Positions 13,690-20,850 of a stretch of DNA of 26,755 bases are shown one piece after another. The translations under genes and the position numbers were made by a program. Below the pieces are notes generated by a model. It had not been told where the DNA came from. It saw only the letters and a list, made by a program, of their open reading frames with translations, and made no database searches. Origin of the DNA: Thermaceae bacterium (GTDB lineage Bacteria; Deinococcota; Deinococci; Deinococcales; Marinithermaceae); contig JALSJG010000063.1 of assembly GCA_026989475.1 (NCBI GenBank), positions 1 through 26,755 on the forward strand, read 5' to 3'. Numbering within the stretch: the stretch's first letter is position 1; each line of letters starts with the position of its first letter.

Positions 13690-15090
13690 CTACCTCCGCC
13701 GCCGGGGATCGAAGGCATCGCGGAGCCCGTCGCCCACGAAGTTCCAAGTGAGCACCGCGAGGAAGATCGCAAACCCCGGGGCCAGCACCCAGGGCCGGTC
13801 CGAGAACGAGGCGAAACCGCCGTCCTGGGCCGCCTTCAAAAGCAGCCCCCAGCTGGTGTAGGGCTCGGTGATGCCAAGCCCGAGGAAGGAAAGCCCGCTC
13901 TCCGCCAAAATGAAGCTCGGGATCGCAAGCGAGGCGTAAACGATGCTGTAGCTCGCGGTCGCGGGCAGAATGTGGCGGAGAATAATCCAAAGCTCCGGCA
14001 CCCCAAGCGCCTTGGCGGCGGTCACGAAGTCCATCTCCCGAAGCGAAAGCACCATACCCCGGATCACCCGGGCGAGCCCTCCCCAGCCCACGATCGCGAG
14101 GATCGCGACCACGAGGTAAAACGTGGCGAGTGGGTCCATCTCCATGGGAAAGGCCGCCCTCAGGGTGATCAGGAGAAACAGGAAGGGAATCGCCGCCATG
14201 ATCTCCACGAGGCGCATCACCAGGTCGTCGGGATCGAAGGAGAGCGGACGCCAAAGGGCGTGGGAAAGCGCCCAGGCCGCGGCGGCAAGCATCAGCACCC
14301 CGAAGACGACGCGTTCCAAGGCTCCGCTATAGTCCCGGAGCATCCAGTAGCCGTAGGCGAGCGTCGCGGCCAGACCCGCCCAGAAGACGAAGCTCAAAGA
14401 AAGCGCAAGCCCGTGCAAGAAGTAGGCAAGCAGCCTGCGCCCAAGGCCCCCCCGGGCGGGAAAACGCCAGCTCTCCGGGCGCAAAAGCGGCCGGGCGATG
14501 GCGATCCGGGTCCCCTGGTAGTAGCCGGCGAGCCCTCCCAGGAAAAGCCCCAGCATCATCGCGAGCAACACCGAGAGAAAACCCACGGTCAACGAAACCT
14601 GCGCCCCGTAGACCATCCGGCTAAAGAGGTCGCGGCCAAAGTTGTCGGTGCCGAGGAGGAAGATCCGGGCCCCCTCCCGGGTCGCTTCTTCTCCTAGACC
14701 AAACAGCCGGACGTCCCACCGGAAGATTTTGAAGATCGTGTAGGGCTGATCTGGGGTCCGCACCAAGAAATAGATGGGGTAGCGCTTTGTACGGTCCTCC
14801 ACGTAGCGGTCGGTGAAGGTCTCGAGGTCAAGTTCCCGCTTGACCTTGTAGACGAAGGGCCGGGTGAGCTTCCCGGTCTCGGGGTCACGCAGATGGATCC
14901 GGGTCGGGGGCGCGTAGCGAAACGGAGGGTTTAACGTATAGAAGTTCGGATCGTAGGGGCTGAAGAACCCGGCGAAGGCAGCGATCACATAGAGCACGAG
15001 GAGAACCCCGCCCCCGAGCATCGCCAGCCGGTGCCGCCGGAACTGCCGCCAGGCCGACTGGAGGAAGGTTTCGCTCCTGAGCTCGGCCAT
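13690..15090 (-). CDS. oppC: Oligopeptide ABC transporter permease OppC with a large membrane insertion
   Basis: 466 aa, well above the usual 280-340 for OppC. The cytoplasmic N-terminus and first membrane helix (about 24-44) match OppC_N. A long extracytoplasmic segment (about 48-142) precedes GTDNFGRDLFSRMVYGAQVS, the classic OppC phrase. After the helix ending LGGLAGYYQGT (about 194) there is an extra stretch of some 90 residues (195-288) with a basic linker and two or three hydrophobic segments (LLAYFLHGLALSLSFVFWAG; ALERVVFGVLMLAAAAWALS). The family sequence resumes at DDLVMRLVEIMAAIPFLFLL. The EAA loop is DFVTAAKALGVPELWIILRH. The insertion is in frame and has neighbour-like base composition, so it is probably real. 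ATG at 15090 lies 3 bp after oppB. Confidence 0.93.
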   Translation of the reverse strand: MAELRSETFLQSAWRQFRRHRLAMLGGGVLLVLYVIAAFAGFFSPYDPNFYTLNPPFRYAPPTRIHLRDPETGKLTRPFVYKVKRELDLETFTDRYVEDRTKRYPIYFLVRTPDQPYTIFKIFRWDVRLFGLGEEATREGARIFLLGTDNFGRDLFSRMVYGAQVSLTVGFLSVLLAMMLGLFLGGLAGYYQGTRIAIARPLLRPESWRFPARGGLGRRLLAYFLHGLALSLSFVFWAGLAATLAYGYWMLRDYSGALERVVFGVLMLAAAAWALSHALWRPLSFDPDDLVMRLVEIMAAIPFLFLLITLRAAFPMEMDPLATFYLVVAILAIVGWGGLARVIRGMVLSLREMDFVTAAKALGVPELWIILRHILPATASYSIVYASLAIPSFILAESGLSFLGLGITEPYTSWGLLLKAAQDGGFASFSDRPWVLAPGFAIFLAVLTWNFVGDGLRDAFDPRRRR

Positions 15091-15093
15091 CGC

Positions 15094-16077
15094 TCACCCG
15101 TACCGAATCCGGGGGTCCACCACCGCGAGCAACAGGTCGCCGAGGATGTTCCCCACGATCAACAGCAGGCTGGAAAGGGCGATGATGCCCACGTTCACGT
15201 AGAGGTCTTGCTGTAAGAGCGCGTCGAGCAAGAGCGGCGTGATCCCCGGCCAGTTCGCCACCACCTCGACAAGCCCAGCACCACCAATCAACCCGGGCAA
15301 GAGCCCCCCGATGTTGGCCAAGATCGGGATGACCGCGTTTCTAAGGGCGTGCTTGTAGAGCACGACTCGCTCCGCGAGTCCCTTGGCGCGCGCGGTGCGG
15401 ATGTAATCCTGGCCTAGAACCTCCATCACCTGGGCCCGCATCACCCGGGTCAGCCCGGAAAGGTCGGCGGTGACCACTACGAAGGCAGGCAATATGGCAT
15501 GCCAGAGGATATCCACCCATTGCCGCCATGGCGCCAACTGCTCAAAACCTTGACTGGTCATGCCCCCGATGGGAAAGGGAGTCCACCCAAAGGCGAATTT
15601 GAACTTCACGAATAGGAAGATGAGGATCAGCATGAAGAAAAAGTTCGGGATCGCGAGACCGAAGTAGGCGAAGAAGCTGATCACGTAGTCCGGCAGGGTA
15701 TAGGGCCGGAGCGCCTGGTAGATGCCGATGGGGATTCCGATTAGATAGAGGAAGAGGATCGAAAGCCCGACCAGGATCAAAGAGTTCTCGATCCTGGGCC
15801 AGACTACCTCGAGCACCGGCCGCTGATACATAAAGGAGACCCCTAAGTCCCCGTGTAAGAGGTTTTTAAGCCAGATCAAATACTGCAGGAGAAGCGGCCG
15901 GTCGAGCCCGAAGTTATGCCGCATTCGCTCGATGGTCTCGGGCCGGATCTTAGGGTCGAGCGCCCACTGGGTGAGGAAGTCCCCGGGCGCGATCTGGAGG
16001 ACAAAGAAGGCGAGGAAGGTCGCCCCCAGGAAGGTCGGCACCAGGTGGATCAGACGGCGGACGAGGTACGCACTCAC
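15094..16077 (-). CDS. oppB: Oligopeptide ABC transporter permease OppB
   Basis: 327 aa, normal length. It begins MSAYLVRRLIHLVPTFLGAT with the first membrane helix, has the OppB phrase GDFLTQWALDPKIRPETIER and FGLDRPLLLQYLIWLKNLLH, then five more membrane segments. The EAA loop is GQDYIRTARAKGLAERVVLY with KHALRNAVIPIL. It ends DPRIRYG. It forms the membrane channel with OppC. GTG at 16077 is preceded by GGAGGGG. A strong hairpin lies in the 59 bp between oppA and this gene. Confidence 0.96.
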   Translation of the reverse strand: MSAYLVRRLIHLVPTFLGATFLAFFVLQIAPGDFLTQWALDPKIRPETIERMRHNFGLDRPLLLQYLIWLKNLLHGDLGVSFMYQRPVLEVVWPRIENSLILVGLSILFLYLIGIPIGIYQALRPYTLPDYVISFFAYFGLAIPNFFFMLILIFLFVKFKFAFGWTPFPIGGMTSQGFEQLAPWRQWVDILWHAILPAFVVVTADLSGLTRVMRAQVMEVLGQDYIRTARAKGLAERVVLYKHALRNAVIPILANIGGLLPGLIGGAGLVEVVANWPGITPLLLDALLQQDLYVNVGIIALSSLLLIVGNILGDLLLAVVDPRIRYG

Positions 16078-16092
16078 GGCCCCTCCAACGAA

Positions 16093-16120
16093 CCCTCCCC
16101 GGGGCGGACCCCGGGGAGGG
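16093..16120 (-). other. Strong intergenic hairpin between oppA and oppB, not a terminator
   Basis: Perfect 12-bp stem CCCTCCCCGGGG / CCCCGGGGAGGG with a 4-nt loop. On the minus strand it is followed by TTCGTTGG, with no T-run, so it is more likely an mRNA-stabilising or attenuating structure that raises binding-protein mRNA over permease mRNA, as seen in many binding-protein operons. Confidence 0.75.
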
Positions 16121-16136
16121 TCCTCTGGCTACAACT

Positions 16137-17894
16137 CTACTTCGCCTGGAAGAGGAGCGGAAGCTCGTAGGCGCCCCAGATCGAGGAGATGATCTCGTCC
16201 GGGTGGAAGCCCGCAAGCTTGTTGTTCCAGGCCACGTGGTAGTTGGGCCCGGCGATGTAGACGATCGGCTGCAGGTCGCCCTCGACCTCCTGGAGCTTGT
16301 AACCGATCTGGACCCGCTCCTTGAAGTCGAGGGTGGTACGGCCCTTGTAGTAGAGCGCCTCCATCAGGGTCTCGCGCGGGTCGAGGCAGGTGCCGGAGCG
16401 ATTCCAGAGGTGGAGGTTGCCCTTACAGGGCACCACGTTCGAGCCAAACGGCCAGTCGAGCCCGCCACCGGTGAGTCCGATGATGATGGCGTCGAAGGGC
16501 CGGTCCGGTCCCTTGGCGAGCAGCTGGCCCACCAGGGTGTTGAAGTCGATGGGCCGGAAGTTGATCTTGACGCCGACCTTCTTGGCCTCGTCCACGAAGA
16601 GCTTGGCGATCTGCTCCCGCTGGTTGTTACCGGCGTTGGTGGAAAGGTTGAACTCAAGACGCCGGCCCTCGGCGTCGACCAGGTAGCCTTCCTTGTCCTT
16701 CTTCTTAAAGCCGAGCTCGGCCAGGAGCTGGGCGGCCTTCTCGGGGTCGTAGGGGTACTTCGGCGCGTCCTTGTTGATCCACTGGGTGAGCACCGGGTAG
16801 ACGGAGCCGTACATCGGGGTACCCAGGCCGCCGTAGACGACGTCCACCACTGCCTGGCGGTTGATCAGGTGGCTCATCGCCTTACGGAACTTGGCCGAGC
16901 GGAAGAGCTTCTCCTTGAAGGGATCCTTCGCCTTGTTCCAGTTGAAGACCACGAACTGGCTCGAGGCCACCGGGGAGGCGTTGACCTTGAGGGTGGCGTC
17001 GAGCTTGCCTTCCTTAACCGCCTTCTTGATCTGGGCGATGTGCTCGACGGTGCTGGGTCCGAAGATGTCGACCTCGCCAGTCAAGAAGGCGGCGAGGGCG
17101 GCGTTGATGTCCTTATAGATGTTGACCTGGTAGCGATCCAGGTAGGGAAGCGGATTCCCGGCCTCGTCCTGGTTCCACTCGCCGAAGTAGGGGTTCTTCT
17201 TGAAGATCACCCGCTCACCGGGACGGTAGGACTCGACCACGAAGGGACCCCAGGTGACGATGTTCTTGGGGTCCTCGTTGAGGCCCCACATCGCCTTGAT
17301 GCCCTCGGCGCCCTTCTCCTCGTACACCGGGCCGAAGACGTGGGCGGGCCAGGGCGAGAAGCTGGCGATCGCGAAGGCCTCGGCGTCGGGCTTGGGGTAG
17401 ACGAACTTGATCGTGTAATCGTCGATCTTCTCGACGGTTACCGGCTTATCACCGATGAAGAAGGAGTCACGGCTATTGGAGCCGACGTCCGGGTCCATGT
17501 GGATCCGGTAGGTCATGATCCAGTCGTCGGCGGTGATCGGCTTGCCGTCCGACCACTTCATGCCCTTCCGGATCTTGAAGGTGATCTCGGTCTGGTCCTC
17601 GCTGACCTCCCAGGAGGTCGCCATGTAGGGGATCCACTCGCCGGTCGTGGGATCGCGAATCACCAGACCCGAATCGTTCATCGTCATCCGATCGGGGATG
17701 CTGTCGGCCTCGGCGGTGATGAAGGGGTTCATGGTGCGGAAGTCGCTGATCGTGTAATCGACCAGCGTGCCGCCGGGCTTGGCCTCCCCCGGCTTCGCGG
17801 TGGTCCACTTGGCCGGCCAAGTGAAGACCTGGGCGAGCGCCCCCGCGGTCAGGAGAACCGACAACCCGATAACCAATCGAATGGCGTTTCTCAT
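16137..17894 (-). CDS. oppA: Extracellular oligopeptide-binding protein, SBP family 5
   Basis: 585 aa from ATG at 17894, preceded by the Shine-Dalgarno GGAAGGAGG. The signal peptide MRNAIRLVIGLSVLLTAGAL ends at ALA-QV; there is no lipobox Cys, so it is not a classical lipoprotein. The SBP_bac_5 core is clear: EVSEDQTEITFKIRKGMKWS with DGKPITADDW, NPYFGEWNQDEAGNPLPYLD, FNWNKAKDPF, FRKAMSHLINRQAVVDVVYG and YDPEKAAQLLAELGF. It captures peptides for OppBCDF. The long size is typical of peptide rather than nickel binders. In-frame codons upstream to 17984 would run through the promoter and hairpin and lack a ribosome-binding site, so they are not used. Confidence 0.95.
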   Translation of the reverse strand: MRNAIRLVIGLSVLLTAGALAQVFTWPAKWTTAKPGEAKPGGTLVDYTISDFRTMNPFITAEADSIPDRMTMNDSGLVIRDPTTGEWIPYMATSWEVSEDQTEITFKIRKGMKWSDGKPITADDWIMTYRIHMDPDVGSNSRDSFFIGDKPVTVEKIDDYTIKFVYPKPDAEAFAIASFSPWPAHVFGPVYEEKGAEGIKAMWGLNEDPKNIVTWGPFVVESYRPGERVIFKKNPYFGEWNQDEAGNPLPYLDRYQVNIYKDINAALAAFLTGEVDIFGPSTVEHIAQIKKAVKEGKLDATLKVNASPVASSQFVVFNWNKAKDPFKEKLFRSAKFRKAMSHLINRQAVVDVVYGGLGTPMYGSVYPVLTQWINKDAPKYPYDPEKAAQLLAELGFKKKDKEGYLVDAEGRRLEFNLSTNAGNNQREQIAKLFVDEAKKVGVKINFRPIDFNTLVGQLLAKGPDRPFDAIIIGLTGGGLDWPFGSNVVPCKGNLHLWNRSGTCLDPRETLMEALYYKGRTTLDFKERVQIGYKLQEVEGDLQPIVYIAGPNYHVAWNNKLAGFHPDEIISSIWGAYELPLLFQAK

Positions 17895-17908
17895 AGGATC
17901 CTCCTTCC

Positions 17909-17979
17909 AAAAACAAGCCAAGCGGCTCGCGGTTTCCGCTATGGCCTTGGGCCAAAAGTACCGAGCGAGCCGCTTGGCT
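17909..17979 (-). terminator. Long-stem terminator-like structure downstream of secG
   Basis: Perfect 15-bp inverted repeat: AGCCAAGCGGCTCGC (17979 to 17965) and GCGAGCCGCTTGGCT (17930 to 17916), loop 34 nt, followed on the minus strand by TGTTTTTGG. It begins 6 bp after the secG stop codon, so it can terminate secG transcripts. The oppA promoter lies partly inside it, so oppA transcripts carry only the second arm. Confidence 0.7.
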
Positions 17980-17984
17980 GTCAA
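17955..17984 (-). promoter_or_regulatory. Promoter of the opp operon
   Basis: Perfect -35 TTGACA at 17979-17984, 18-bp spacer, -10 TACTTT at 17955-17960. The expected start is near 17948, giving a leader of about 54 nt with a good Shine-Dalgarno. The first arm of the 15-bp inverted repeat occupies the spacer, where a bound protein would interfere with polymerase. It begins 1 bp after the secG stop codon. Confidence 0.7.
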
Positions 17985-17985
17985 G

Positions 17986-18216
17986 CTATAGCTGCCAGGT
18001 GCCGATCAAAAGCGCGAGAAAAAGGAAGGCCAGGCCCAGGTAGATCGTCACCCGGTAAAGCCCCCCGGTAAGCCCCCGGGCGGCGAAAAGGTCGGTGGCG
18101 CCTCCGCCAAAGGGGTCACCCCCGCCGGTCTTGGGTTCCTGCAGGACCACCACCCAGATCAACCCGGCGGCGATTAGCAGGTAAACCAGCAACAAAAGCA
18201 TTTGCAAGACGTCCAT
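17986..18216 (-). CDS. secG: Preprotein translocase subunit SecG
   Basis: 76 aa, the usual size. Two membrane segments: MLLLLVYLLIAAGLIWVVVL (about 6-25) and VTIYLGLAFLFLALLIGTW (about 56-74), separated by a Gly-rich loop with the family phrase LQEPKTGGGDPFGGGATDLF. SecG is the small accessory subunit of the SecYEG export channel. ATG at 18216 has AAGGAGG 6 nt upstream. Only 16 nt separate it from the CCA end of tRNA-Leu on the same strand, with no promoter between, so it should be expressed from the tRNA promoter. Confidence 0.95.
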   Translation of the reverse strand: MDVLQMLLLLVYLLIAAGLIWVVVLQEPKTGGGDPFGGGATDLFAARGLTGGLYRVTIYLGLAFLFLALLIGTWQL

Positions 18217-18232
18217 CGCGTTCCTCCTTCTT

Positions 18233-18320
18233 TGGTGCCGGGAGCGGGACTCGAACCCGCACGGGCGATGCGCCCAGCAGATTTTGAGTCTGCCGCGTCT
18301 ACCAGTTCCGCCATCCCGGC
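18233..18320 (-). tRNA. tRNA-Leu, anticodon CAA
   Basis: 88 nt including an encoded CCA. Acceptor stem GCCGGGA / TCCCGGC; anticodon arm GCAGA-CTCAAAA-TCTGC gives anticodon CAA (reads UUG); the long variable arm TGGGCGCATCGCCCG is typical of class II tRNA-Leu; T arm GCGGG-TTCGAGT-CCCGC. It lies between ggt and secG on the same strand. Confidence 0.97.
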
Positions 18321-18335
18321 TCGCGGCCAAGGGAG

Positions 18336-18341
18336 ACTATA
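18336..18341 (-). promoter_or_regulatory. -10 box (TATAGT) of the tRNA-Leu / secG unit
   Basis: TATAGT lies 15 bp before the tRNA 5' end and 7 bp after the ggt stop codon. No good -35 is seen at the expected place, which is inside the 3' end of ggt. Confidence 0.5.
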
Positions 18342-18348
18342 CCAAAAC

Positions 18349-19938
18349 TCAAAGCGCAAAGGCGAGCCCGTCCGCCCGCGGCTCGCTGGCCGCAAGCAGC
18401 AAGGGTCCTTTTTTGAGGGCGAACTGTCCCCGCCCGAAACGCCCGTGCTCGGGCTCGACCCGCACCGGGTGCCCCCGGTCGGCGAGTGCAAGGGACAGGG
18501 ATCTAGGAAACTCCGGCTCAAGGAGCAAAGCGCGCTCGTAAAAATCCAGCTGCCAGCGCGGGGCGTCGAGGGCCGACTGGGGGTTCAGTCCCTCGAGCAC
18601 CAGCCTGAGCACCAGCTGCAAGTGCCCCTGGGGCTGCATGAACCCGCCCATCAGGCCGAAGGCCCCGCGCTCGCCGGTGGGCAGGGCGAGGAAGCCCGGA
18701 ATGATCGTGTGGTAGGGGCGCTTCCCCGGGGCCAGGCGGTTCGGGTGCTTCGCATCGAGATGAAATCCGGCGCCGCGGTTTTGTAGCGCGATCCCGGTAC
18801 CCGGCACCAGCACCCCCGATCCAAATCCCATGTAGTTCGACTGGATCAGGCTCACCGAAAGCTCGCGGTCGGCGGCGGCGAGGTAGACCGTCCCCCCGGG
18901 AAGGCGATCCGGTTCGGGCCAGGGCCCCGCCGCTTCCCCGATCGCCGCCGCCAGCCGGCGCACGCGACCGGGGTCGAGGAGCCGCTCGGCGACCCCGGGC
19001 TCCTGCTCGGGGTCGGCCACCTCCTTAAAAGCCTCGGCAAAGGCCCGCTTCGTGGCCTCGACGGCCAGGTGCACCTCCCGCTCCCCGGGGTAGCGCGCAA
19101 GCCCCAGGGTCTCGAGGATCCTAAGCGCGAGCAGGGCCACCACCCCCTGCCCGTTTGGGGGCAACTCGCAGACCCGGCCCCCACGGAAGGCGACCTCGAG
19201 CGGGCGAACCCAAAGGGGCCCGTGCTCGGCAAGGTCGGCTTCCCCGATCCAACCGCCGGTTTTACGCGCAAAGGCCGCGATCCGGTCGGCGAGCTCGCCG
19301 CGGTAGAAGGACTCGCCCTCGCTTTCGGCGATGCTTTCGAGCGTCCTCGCGTGATCCTCGCTCCGCCAAATCTCCCCGGGCCGCGGGGCCCGACCCCCGG
19401 GGAAGAAGACCCGCTTGAAGGCCTCGAACTCGGGCCCCTTCAAACCCAGGTAGACCCGCGCCGCCCGGCGCCAGGCCCGGGCTACCTCGGGAGCCACCGG
19501 GTGCCCCTCCCGGGCGTAGCGCACTGCCGGCGAAAAGACCCGGGTAAGGGGAAGCCGCCCCCAGCGCCGGGCCAGGGTCACCCAGCCCGAGACCGCCCCG
19601 GGCACGGTGACCGCCGGCCAGCCGAAGCGAGGAAGCCGCCCCTCGGCAAAAAAGCGCTCGGCCGGGAGCCCTCGGGGGCTTTTTCCCGAGGCGTTCAGCC
19701 CCCAAAGCCCCTCCCCGTCCTCCACGATCGCGAAAAGATCGCCGCCGATGCCGTTGGCGGTGGGCTCGAGCACGGTGAGCGCCGCCGCCATCGCCAAGGC
19801 GGCGTCCAACGCGTTGCCCCCCTCGTGAAGGATCTCCGCCCCGGCGGCCACCGCGAGGGGGTGGCTCGCCGCCAGCACCGCCCGCGAGCCGAGCACCACC
19901 CGGCGGCTCGAGGGGTAGGGATAACGGGTGAGGTCCAC
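18349..19938 (-). CDS. Gamma-glutamyltranspeptidase-family Ntn hydrolase (no signal peptide)
   Basis: 529 aa. Family phrases: ASHPLAVAAGAEILHEGGNA with LDAALAMAAALTVLEPTANG, GGDLFAIV, GYGE-type PAVTVPGAVSGW, and ELPPNGQGVVALLALRILE. The autocleavage site is PGGTVYLAAADRE, with T350 becoming the catalytic N-terminal Thr of the small subunit; SLIQSNYMGFGSGV and VPGTGIALQNRG follow, as in GGT-like proteins. It hydrolyses or transfers gamma-glutamyl groups, though some relatives act on acylated compounds. There is no signal peptide, so it should be cytoplasmic like YwrD-type enzymes. Since this group of bacteria is not known for glutathione, the true substrate may differ; that is inference. GTG at 19938 abuts the stop of the upstream rhodanese-TlpA gene (TAG then GTG), so translation is coupled. 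Confidence 0.92.
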   Translation of the reverse strand: MDLTRYPYPSSRRVVLGSRAVLAASHPLAVAAGAEILHEGGNALDAALAMAAALTVLEPTANGIGGDLFAIVEDGEGLWGLNASGKSPRGLPAERFFAEGRLPRFGWPAVTVPGAVSGWVTLARRWGRLPLTRVFSPAVRYAREGHPVAPEVARAWRRAARVYLGLKGPEFEAFKRVFFPGGRAPRPGEIWRSEDHARTLESIAESEGESFYRGELADRIAAFARKTGGWIGEADLAEHGPLWVRPLEVAFRGGRVCELPPNGQGVVALLALRILETLGLARYPGEREVHLAVEATKRAFAEAFKEVADPEQEPGVAERLLDPGRVRRLAAAIGEAAGPWPEPDRLPGGTVYLAAADRELSVSLIQSNYMGFGSGVLVPGTGIALQNRGAGFHLDAKHPNRLAPGKRPYHTIIPGFLALPTGERGAFGLMGGFMQPQGHLQLVLRLVLEGLNPQSALDAPRWQLDFYERALLLEPEFPRSLSLALADRGHPVRVEPEHGRFGRGQFALKKGPLLLAASEPRADGLAFAL

Positions 19939-20772
19939 CTACTCCCCGGCGAGCTTTTCCAGGTAGCTCTCGAGCGCCCCCTCAAAGAGCTGGCCCGGGT
20001 GGGTGGTGACCAGCTCCCCTTTGGCGTTGAAGAAGTAGGTGGTGGGTAGCCCGCCCGCCCGGAGGATCCGGCTCAACCTCGACTCGGGGTCGAGCAGCAC
20101 CCAGCCGAGCGGAAGCCCGGTCTCGCTCAGGAACCGGTGGATGGTGGCCTCGTCCTCCCCTTGGTTGACGAAAAGAAAGCTCACGCCCTTGTAACGGCTT
20201 TGCGCCTCGGCCAAAAGCGGCATCTCCGCCCGGCACGGCGGGCACCAGCTGGCCCAGAGGTTCACCACCAAAGGCCGCCCCAGGAACTTTTGCAGGGAGA
20301 CCTCCCCCGCCCCAAGCCGCTTCAAGGCCAGGTCGGGCAAGGTCGCCTTAGGTCTGCGCGGCGCCTTGCCCAGCACCTTGGCCGGGTCCTCGGGGGCGGT
20401 GGAGAGCGGATAGCCCTTGGCCACCCAGGCCTTGGTGCCCCCGGTGACATTCCTCAGGTTCTTGTATCCCTTCTCCTTGAGGTACTCGGCGGCCTTGGCA
20501 GAACGGTTCCCTGAGTTGCAAATCAGATAGACGGTCTTGTCCTTGGGCAGATCCCCGGCCCAGTTCTCGATCTCCTGCAGCGGCAGGTTGATGGCCCGGG
20601 GCACGTGACCGCTTTGGTACTCCGCGGGGGTACGTACGTCCACCACCACCACGCCGGGATCGTCGAGCTGGGCGTGGAGGTCCTCGGGTTCCACGTTCTT
20701 GTAGGCGCCCTTGCTGCCGCAAGCAGCGAGCAGGGCGGCCAATACCAAGAGCACGGGACCGAAGCGTCGCAT
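19939..20772 (-). CDS. Lipoprotein with fused rhodanese and TlpA/thioredoxin domains
   Basis: 277 aa from ATG at 20772. The signal MRRFGPVLLVLAALLAAC has a lipobox (LAAC, lipidated C18). A rhodanese domain (about 27-123) has VVVVDVRTPAEYQSGHVPRA and the active loop CNSGNRS with C85. A TlpA/ResA-like domain (about 143-277) has WASWCPPC with C177 and C180, FVNQGEDEA and the cis-Pro segment GLPTTYFF. The combination places sulfurtransferase and disulfide chemistry on one membrane-anchored extracytoplasmic protein, perhaps for cytochrome or sulfur-oxidation thiols; that role is inference. A TTG 15 nt upstream in frame is less likely than this ATG because TACCCT lies 6 nt before the ATG, indicating a leaderless mRNA. 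It is coupled to the transpeptidase gene behind it. Confidence 0.92.
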   Translation of the reverse strand: MRRFGPVLLVLAALLAACGSKGAYKNVEPEDLHAQLDDPGVVVVDVRTPAEYQSGHVPRAINLPLQEIENWAGDLPKDKTVYLICNSGNRSAKAAEYLKEKGYKNLRNVTGGTKAWVAKGYPLSTAPEDPAKVLGKAPRRPKATLPDLALKRLGAGEVSLQKFLGRPLVVNLWASWCPPCRAEMPLLAEAQSRYKGVSFLFVNQGEDEATIHRFLSETGLPLGWVLLDPESRLSRILRAGGLPTTYFFNAKGELVTTHPGQLFEGALESYLEKLAGE

Positions 20773-20778
20773 ACCGGT

Positions 20779-20784
20779 AGGGTA
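20779..20784 (-). promoter_or_regulatory. -10 box (TACCCT) of the rhodanese-TlpA gene, leaderless
   Basis: TACCCT ends 6 nt before ATG at 20772, preceded by CTTTTG as in the promoter at 11596-11601. The upstream terminator at 20798-20832 separates it from the disulfide oxidoreductase gene. Confidence 0.5.
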
Positions 20785-20797
20785 CAAAAGCCGGGTG

Positions 20798-20832
20798 AAA
20801 AAGCGAAAGGGCGGCCGAAACTCTGGCCGCCC
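20798..20832 (-). terminator. Rho-independent terminator after the disulfide oxidoreductase gene
   Basis: Perfect 8-bp stem GGGCGGCC / GGCCGCCC with an 8-nt loop on the minus strand, followed by TTTCGCTTTTT. It lies 18 bp after the stop codon at 20851. Confidence 0.85.
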
Positions 20833-20850
20833 CGAGTCCCCGAGCCGGGC

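Noticed and set aside
17985..17994. Palindrome AGCTATAGCT at the secG stop codon
   Set aside because: Short, explained by the last codons and stop of secG; not placed to act on either promoter box.
16203..18071. 622-aa plus-strand open frame opposite oppA
   Set aside because: It mirrors oppA codon by codon (Leu/Val/Asp/Gly-rich text from the complement), has no ribosome-binding site and crosses the oppA promoter and secG. A shadow of high G/C third-position bias.
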